Positions 59,663 to 64,000 of a stretch of DNA of 64,000 bases are shown in pieces. How positions within the stretch are numbered: position 1 is the stretch's first letter; each line of letters opens with the position of its first letter. The DNA lies in contig JBLIGQ010000001.1 in the NCBI GenBank assembly GCA_047636995.1, forward strand, positions 138,803 to 202,802, written 5' to 3'. The notes beneath the pieces are model-generated. The model saw nothing but the letters and a program-made list of their open reading frames with translations. It was not told where the DNA came from and did no database searches. The stretch is from JAQWQB01 sp047636995 (GTDB lineage Bacteria > Bacteroidota > Bacteroidia > Flavobacteriales_D > Sanyastnellaceae). Position numbers and translations under genes: made by a program.

Positions 59663-60579
59663 TAGGTCAACGGTGCAATGTAAAGGTCTTCCTTTTGGCC
59701 TAAGATACGACGTAGAATGGGGCCGCGCAGTTTTGGCCTGTTATTCCACGTGCTCAAATGATTCTCCAGTGTCTCTGAATCTACTTTTGCCAGTTTCAAC
59801 ATGCGGTGCGCCGCCTCAGGATAGCCGTAAATATCTAAAATCGCAGCGGCTTTGAACTTCTGGTTGTCTGGAATGCGCTTGAAATCTTTGCGAATGAAAA
59901 GGACAACGGACGCCACTTGTCGCTTTCGCCCTGAAGTCTTTAAACCCGCTGGTTTCGCTTCGTCCCAAGCCATGTACTGATTGTCAAAAACATACGGTTC
60001 GAAGCCTTTCTGATCCATGTACACCAAGATGTCTCCCAACAAACGCTGTCCCTTGTGAACCTCCAGACACCACGCTTCAACGAGCACTGAAAATACAGAC
60101 GAAAGCAATTTAGCAGCGCCTTCCAACACTTCCATCTCAGCGCTGTGCACATCAATTTTTAAATGATCAATCCACTTTTCTTCAATCATTTCATCCAAAC
60201 TATTCGCTGGTACCTCAATGATTTTCTCAATTGCTCTGGAGGCGGTGTTTTTTTGAGAAAATACTTCCAGTACTTCTGGATTGGGCGGATAAACTGAAGA
60301 AGTGGCGCGCGACATGTTCAAATGAAGTTGAATGGCTCCTTGCTTATTCCAAAGGGCGAAAGGATGGTACAACCTATTCAGCGTATGCAGCTTTTCCAAT
60401 TCTCTGTAGGCTTCAGGATCTGGTTCAAATCCATGGACACGCACATTGTCTGGCGCCATCAATGACCAGGGCTCTGGCAGGTTCCCCCGCGCACCAGCAT
60501 CAATGATCACATACGGATTTCGCTCAGCCGCCGCAGCGCAAAGCAATCTACCTTTTATCAGTCTGTCATTTTCTTCCAT
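59662..60579 (-). CDS. FkbM-family methyltransferase
   Basis: A 305-residue SAM-dependent methyltransferase. The SAM site is YVIIDAGARGNLPEPW, followed by VRVHGFEPDPEAYRELEKL, and the FkbM signature IDHLKIDVHSAEMEVLEGAA is intact. FkbM proteins in surface polysaccharide loci O-methylate sugars. The C-terminal ~65 residues are outside the core domain. The start overlaps the Wzt stop by 22 bases, so it is coupled to the exporter ATPase. Wzt's own extra domain may recognise the methylated chain end, as in known O-antigen exporters. Confidence 0.88.
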   Translation of the reverse strand: MEENDRLIKGRLLCAAAAERNPYVIIDAGARGNLPEPWSLMAPDNVRVHGFEPDPEAYRELEKLHTLNRLYHPFALWNKQGAIQLHLNMSRATSSVYPPNPEVLEVFSQKNTASRAIEKIIEVPANSLDEMIEEKWIDHLKIDVHSAEMEVLEGAAKLLSSVFSVLVEAWCLEVHKGQRLLGDILVYMDQKGFEPYVFDNQYMAWDEAKPAGLKTSGRKRQVASVVLFIRKDFKRIPDNQKFKAAAILDIYGYPEAAHRMLKLAKVDSETLENHLSTWNNRPKLRGPILRRILGQKEDLYIAPLT

Positions 60580-61781
60580 TCGCCGGGAAAGATTGTTAGT
60601 CCGCCACGTTTCTGAGCATAGCCCTTGTGGTGTGTGTTCAAACTCAATTCGTCAACATTGAAATGAACGCGTTGGGTTTGGGCATCGTAATGTGAACCGT
60701 CACTTGGTCTTCTTAAATACAGGTCGAAATGGTAATCTCCACCTGTGAGGTACATTTCGGGCACGTGCACTTCAAAAGTGTGCTGCCCAGGATTGAATAA
60801 CGAGGGCGCCAATTGATCGCGGTCAATGCTAAAAAACACCCTTTGTGTTCCTTTCATCAGGATAACAGCAATGTCTAAATCTTCTGTGGGTGCTGCCACT
60901 TCAAACGACATCCGCAAGGTGCATTTGTGGTTCAGATCAAGGGTGTGCACCAATTTGTTTTCGCGCAGCAATTCCAATTCTGTGAACCACGCTTTTCCAT
61001 TCGGCTTGGGTTCGAAATCTCCGCCGGTATTGACACCACTTCCTTCGATGTAATGCGAAATAGTTTGTTCAACGGTGCCGTCTGTAATGAGTTTCCCTTG
61101 TTCGAATAGGATCGCTCGCGAGCACAATTCAGATACCGCGCCCATGTTGTGGCTCACGAAGATAATGGTGCGTCCGCTAGAGGAAATGTCGCCCATCTTT
61201 CCCAAACATTTCTTTTGGAATTCATGGTCACCGACGGCCAGCACTTCATCTACCAGTAAGATTTCTGGCTCCAAGTGGGCGGCTACAGAAAAGGCCAATC
61301 GCACATACATTCCGCTACTATAACGTTTCACGGGTGTGTCAAGAAACTGCTCTACGCCTGAAAAATCTACAATCTCATCGAACTTAGATTTGATCTCTTT
61401 CCGGGTCATCCCGAGGATGGAACCGTTGAGAAAAATATTTTCGCGGCCTGTGAGTTCAGGATGAAAACCCGTGCCCACTTCCAGCAAACTAGATACCCTT
61501 CCGTTGAGCGTAATCTTGCCTGAAGAGGGTTCAGAAATGCGTGAGATGATCTTGAGCAAGGTGCTTTTTCCGGCACCGTTTCGCCCAATAAGACCGATGA
61601 CCTCGCCCTGCTTTACGTTAAATGAAATGTCTCTGAGCGCCCAAAAAAGTTCTTTTTCAGCCGCTTCCAATCCGCCCGCTCTTCGCATGGCTTTTTGGAG
61701 CCAATGGCGCAGGTTTTGAGTTCCAATGGAGCCCAACTGGAATTGCTTGCACAGCTGTTCTATTTCAATTGAGTAGCTCAA
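60558..61781 (-). CDS. Polysaccharide ABC exporter ATPase with chain-recognition domain (Wzt-like)
   Basis: A 407-residue protein. The ATPase domain (residues 1-250) has Walker A GRNGAGKS (66-73), RVSSLLEVGTGFHPELTGRE, signature YSSGM (154-158), Walker B EILLVDEV (173-180) and VSHNMGAV. The C-terminal ~150 residues form a beta-sandwich like the Wzt carbohydrate-binding domain (MSFEVAAPTEDLDIAVILMK, then LTGGDYHFDLYLRRPSDG). Such a domain binds the finished, often methylated, end of the polymer and licenses export. The ATG overlaps the permease stop by four bases. Confidence 0.93.
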   Translation of the reverse strand: MSYSIEIEQLCKQFQLGSIGTQNLRHWLQKAMRRAGGLEAAEKELFWALRDISFNVKQGEVIGLIGRNGAGKSTLLKIISRISEPSSGKITLNGRVSSLLEVGTGFHPELTGRENIFLNGSILGMTRKEIKSKFDEIVDFSGVEQFLDTPVKRYSSGMYVRLAFSVAAHLEPEILLVDEVLAVGDHEFQKKCLGKMGDISSSGRTIIFVSHNMGAVSELCSRAILFEQGKLITDGTVEQTISHYIEGSGVNTGGDFEPKPNGKAWFTELELLRENKLVHTLDLNHKCTLRMSFEVAAPTEDLDIAVILMKGTQRVFFSIDRDQLAPSLFNPGQHTFEVHVPEMYLTGGDYHFDLYLRRPSDGSHYDAQTQRVHFNVDELSLNTHHKGYAQKRGGLTIFPGEWKKMTD

Positions 61782-62593
61782 ATGATGTCGGCTATTTTTC
61801 GTTCAATTCGATTAAAAACAAAGAGTCCACTGGCGAAAATAACCAGCACCACAACAATGGTAATCCACAATTCATTTCCAGGAGGATGGATGCCTAGAAT
61901 GCTCCACCGCATGCCTTCAATGATTCCGGTCATGGGGTTCAGGTACATCCATTGTTCCCATTTTTCGCCCACACTACTAACCGGATAAGCGATGGGTGTA
62001 ATGAACATGCCCAAACGTAGTAACAGCGGGGTCACATACATGAAATCTCTAAAGCGAATGCTCATGGCTGAGATCCACAATCCGATGCCCACACCCGCCA
62101 AAATAGCCAATGCGATGAATAGCGGCAGCCAAACGATGGTGGTGGAAGGAAGATGTCCGTACCAAAATAACATGATGGTCAGAATCACCAATACTACCGC
62201 GAGGTCTACTAAAGACCCCACTGCTTTTGAAAGTGGAAGGAGCAATCTTGGAAAGTACACTTTGGTGACCATCTGCTGCGCAGAAATGATGGAACCTCCG
62301 GCTCCGGCAACAACGGAAGAGAAGTAGGTCCAGCCCGCCATTCCTGACAGTGTAAACAACAAATGAGGATAGCCTCCGGTGTCTACATCTGCCACTGTTT
62401 TGAAGACGAAAGTGAGCACCAAGAGGGTGAAGAGCGGATTGATAATGGCCCACAGCACGCCCACAATTGTCTGGGCATACCTAACCTTGAGATCACGCCA
62501 AGTAAGAATCCATAGGAGTTCACGGTAACGGTACAGCTCTTTGAATCCGAAATCGAACCACGCTTTTCCCTGTGTAATCACCGTTTTGTGCAT
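61778..62593 (-). CDS. Polysaccharide ABC exporter permease (Wzm-like)
   Basis: A 271-residue ABC-2-type permease with six hydrophobic helices. The N-terminal YRYRELLWILTWRDLKVRYA is the standard cytosolic lead, followed by QTIVGVLWAIINPLFTLLVL, a helix pair with VYFPRLLLPLSKAVGSLVDL and the ending NPMTGIIEGMRWSILG. With the Wzt-like ATPase it moves a lipid-linked polymer across the inner membrane. The frame is open to a GTG at 62614, but a TATCTTTC box ends four bases before the ATG at 62593, so that ATG is preferred. First gene of a five-gene operon. Confidence 0.92.
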   Translation of the reverse strand: MHKTVITQGKAWFDFGFKELYRYRELLWILTWRDLKVRYAQTIVGVLWAIINPLFTLLVLTFVFKTVADVDTGGYPHLLFTLSGMAGWTYFSSVVAGAGGSIISAQQMVTKVYFPRLLLPLSKAVGSLVDLAVVLVILTIMLFWYGHLPSTTIVWLPLFIALAILAGVGIGLWISAMSIRFRDFMYVTPLLLRLGMFITPIAYPVSSVGEKWEQWMYLNPMTGIIEGMRWSILGIHPPGNELWITIVVVLVIFASGLFVFNRIERKIADII

Positions 62594-62597
62594 GACC

Positions 62598-62605
62598 GAA
62601 AGATA
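62598..62605 (-). promoter_or_regulatory. Promoter box directly before the Wzm operon (leaderless type)
   Basis: Minus-strand TATCTTTC (last base differs from TAnnTTTG) ends four bases before the ATG at 62593. A TTG at 62623-62621 lies 15 bases upstream, somewhat close. Confidence 0.35.
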
Positions 62606-62630
62606 AGAATTCACTCAACTCAACCGCACC

Positions 62631-63953
62631 TTATTGCTGGCTTTGATTGATCTCTAAAATTCCACCGCGCAAACGCACCAAGTTCACATGGCTGTTCAGC
62701 AAATTGGTGAGCGCTTCAATCTGCGTCAAATTGCTGTTCAAATAGTTGAGTTGGGCTGTTCTGTAATCAAATGAATTGACCACTCCATTCTGAAAACGAT
62801 CAGCGGCAATGTCCAGTGCCGTCTTCTGATTTTCTATGTTACGATCAATCAGGTCGAAAATAGAAAGTTGCGCATTGTACAGGTCAATTCGGTTGACCAA
62901 TTCCATCTGCACTTGCCTTTCAATGTCTGTGCTATTCAAAAGGGCAATTTCCTCATTGATGTGGGCATTTCTCAAGTTGCGACGGGTTTTTCCGCCATTG
63001 AATAAATTGAAATTTAGCGCAAAATTCCCGAAGTAAGAAAGTGTTTCTCCGTCTCCAGCCAACTCTCCCACTTCAAATCTATTTTGACTCTGGTTGATGC
63101 CGGCATTGAAAGAAACCACAGGGTACATTGCTGATTTCGCCAGCCGTGCTTGCTGCTCAGCGAGCATAGAATTGATGGCTTGGTTTTTCAAGGTTTGATT
63201 GGCTCCTTTCACTTCATTCCATAAGGTGGAGAATTCATACGAAGCAGCAGGCGCCTCTAATTTAGTAGCGAGTTCCCAAGTGGTAGTCACCTCATCTCCC
63301 ATCAGTAAATTGAGGTTGCGAAGGGCGTTCTTCTGCGCTATTTCTTGTTGCAAATAGTTGGTACTGTCAGAGATGATTGAATTTTCGAACTGCAAGATCT
63401 CGAAGGTGGTTGAAGCTCCTAGTTCGCGCTTGAGCTCTATGTATTCCAATCTGGATCGTGAAAGGCCAATAACTTCATTTAGCACGTCCAAGCGCTCGTA
63501 CTGCAAGAGCACATCGTAGTAGGCTAGAATGACCGCTTGCACAGTGTTTTCAATCACCAAAGTGGCATTTCCTTCGCTCTGCACCTCTAGCAATTCCAAC
63601 TGTCTTTTGTTGGCGAACATCCCAAATCCATCAAACAGGGTCCAGTTCAAATTGGCCCCATATTCAACCCCAGTAGAGTAGATCTGATCTTGGATAAAGG
63701 CTGTTGGATTTCTGCTTTGATCTGTAACTTGATTGTTTTGCCCGGCAACCAACCCAATGCTTGGCAACGCTGAGGTTTCTCCCCACGTATTGTTGTTCTC
63801 AGCGATCTCAATTTGTGCCTGAACAATTTTGATTTGAAAGTTCGAATTGAGCGCCTTCGCTACAGCATCACCCAAAGAAAGTGCTTGCTGCGCGTTTGCT
63901 TCTCCTAAGCCTCCAACAAGGAATAAGGCGGCGATTACAATGAGCTTATTCAT
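62631..63953 (-). CDS. TolC-family outer-membrane efflux protein (second)
   Basis: A 440-residue outer-membrane channel protein. Signal peptide 1-21 (ending GEANAQ), then LSLGDAVAKALNSNFQIKIV as the first OEP repeat and a second after about residue 230 (WNEVKGANQTLKNQAINSML). Long helices (LLEVQSEGNATLVIENTVQA, IDRNIENQKTALDIAADRFQ) form the periplasmic tunnel. The frame is open to TTG 63980 and beyond, but ATG 63953 begins the signal peptide. Pump and adaptor genes probably lie beyond the right edge. It ends 37 bases before the Wzm start and is not clearly part of that operon. It is a paralogue of, but divergent from, the TolC protein at 39471. Confidence 0.92.
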   Translation of the reverse strand: MNKLIVIAALFLVGGLGEANAQQALSLGDAVAKALNSNFQIKIVQAQIEIAENNNTWGETSALPSIGLVAGQNNQVTDQSRNPTAFIQDQIYSTGVEYGANLNWTLFDGFGMFANKRQLELLEVQSEGNATLVIENTVQAVILAYYDVLLQYERLDVLNEVIGLSRSRLEYIELKRELGASTTFEILQFENSIISDSTNYLQQEIAQKNALRNLNLLMGDEVTTTWELATKLEAPAASYEFSTLWNEVKGANQTLKNQAINSMLAEQQARLAKSAMYPVVSFNAGINQSQNRFEVGELAGDGETLSYFGNFALNFNLFNGGKTRRNLRNAHINEEIALLNSTDIERQVQMELVNRIDLYNAQLSIFDLIDRNIENQKTALDIAADRFQNGVVNSFDYRTAQLNYLNSNLTQIEALTNLLNSHVNLVRLRGGILEINQSQQ

Positions 63954-64000
63954 CTTCTTTAAAGTGTTTTTGTCCAACAATCTCCCGAAGGGCCGGCTCT

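Noticed and set aside
63946..64000. Possible end of an upstream minus-strand gene at the right edge
   Set aside because: The frame ending at 63946 (translation ends GQKHFKEDE) overlaps the tolC start by a few bases and may be the tail of a real gene, but 17 residues are too few to support a call.
1..64000. CRISPR arrays, tRNA/rRNA genes, insertion sequences, prophage, replication origin
   Set aside because: No spacer-like regular repeats, no cloverleaf or rRNA sequence, no transposase or integrase frames, and no dnaA/rnpA/gyrB cluster beside rpmH were seen.

Overview
The window is a stretch of chromosome from a member of the Bacteroidota, most likely a marine Flavobacteriales-type bacterium. 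The evidence is several cargo proteins with type IX secretion (T9SS) C-terminal domains, a PorV-type outer-membrane protein, a TonB receptor with a carboxypeptidase-like N-terminal domain, a Bacteroidota-style cytochrome oxidase assembly operon, absence of Shine-Dalgarno sites, and many promoter boxes of the Bacteroidota form TAnnTTTG. I see no rRNA, tRNA, CRISPR array, phage or insertion sequence. Gene density is high and most genes are core functions. The accessory part lies at about 27.9-33.2 kb and 48.7-62.6 kb.

Layout. 1-2.0 kb: end of a YyaL-type protein and two small secreted unknowns. 2.27-11.26 kb: a tight three-gene set of a TonB-dependent receptor, a 1404-residue secreted protein with a T9SS-tail-like end, and a PorV/PorQ-family barrel. 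11.4-25.7 kb: housekeeping genes (greA, a HIT protein, hemB, yidD, folA-thyA, purK, an MscS-type channel, mtgA, a C1 peptidase, ddl, ruvC) with a few unknowns. 25.7-27.8 kb: a membrane glycosyltransferase and an OppC-type permease. 27.97-33.2 kb: a surface polysaccharide locus (fcl, two Wzi/RemB-like barrels, a WecA-type initiating transferase). gmd at 48.7 kb supplies the step before fcl in GDP-L-fucose synthesis. 33.28-38.5 kb: heme O synthase, cytochrome oxidase subunits III, III and IV, two Sco-like proteins (one without the copper ligands), a DUF420 protein and a small CxxC membrane protein. 38.6-42.9 kb: an OmpA protein, a TolC/adaptor efflux pair and tsaB. 42.9-48.7 kb: small envelope proteins, ahcY, a phosphopantetheinyl transferase, rpmH (L34) and an ABC exporter. 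50-57.4 kb: T9SS cargo proteins and a glycosyltransferase among dispersed repeats. 57.5-62.6 kb: an operon read leftward, Wzm/Wzt ABC polysaccharide exporter, FkbM methyltransferase, PhyH dioxygenase and glycosyltransferase. The right edge holds a second TolC-type protein.

The observations I rate highest are: (1) at eight genes the TAnnTTTG-type box ends only 4-5 bases before the start codon, which implies leaderless transcripts and also settles several start codons; (2) the TonB/giant protein/PorV set, which looks like a dedicated surface assembly or export unit; (3) an intrinsic-terminator hairpin inside the first codons of the Cys-less Sco paralogue, placed to lower expression of oxidase assembly factors relative to oxidase subunits; (4) a terminator-like hairpin in the greA leader; (5) a 7-base-periodic inverted TTAGnnn/CTAAnnn repeat before a glycosyltransferase gene. 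All functions are read from sequence patterns; no database search was possible.
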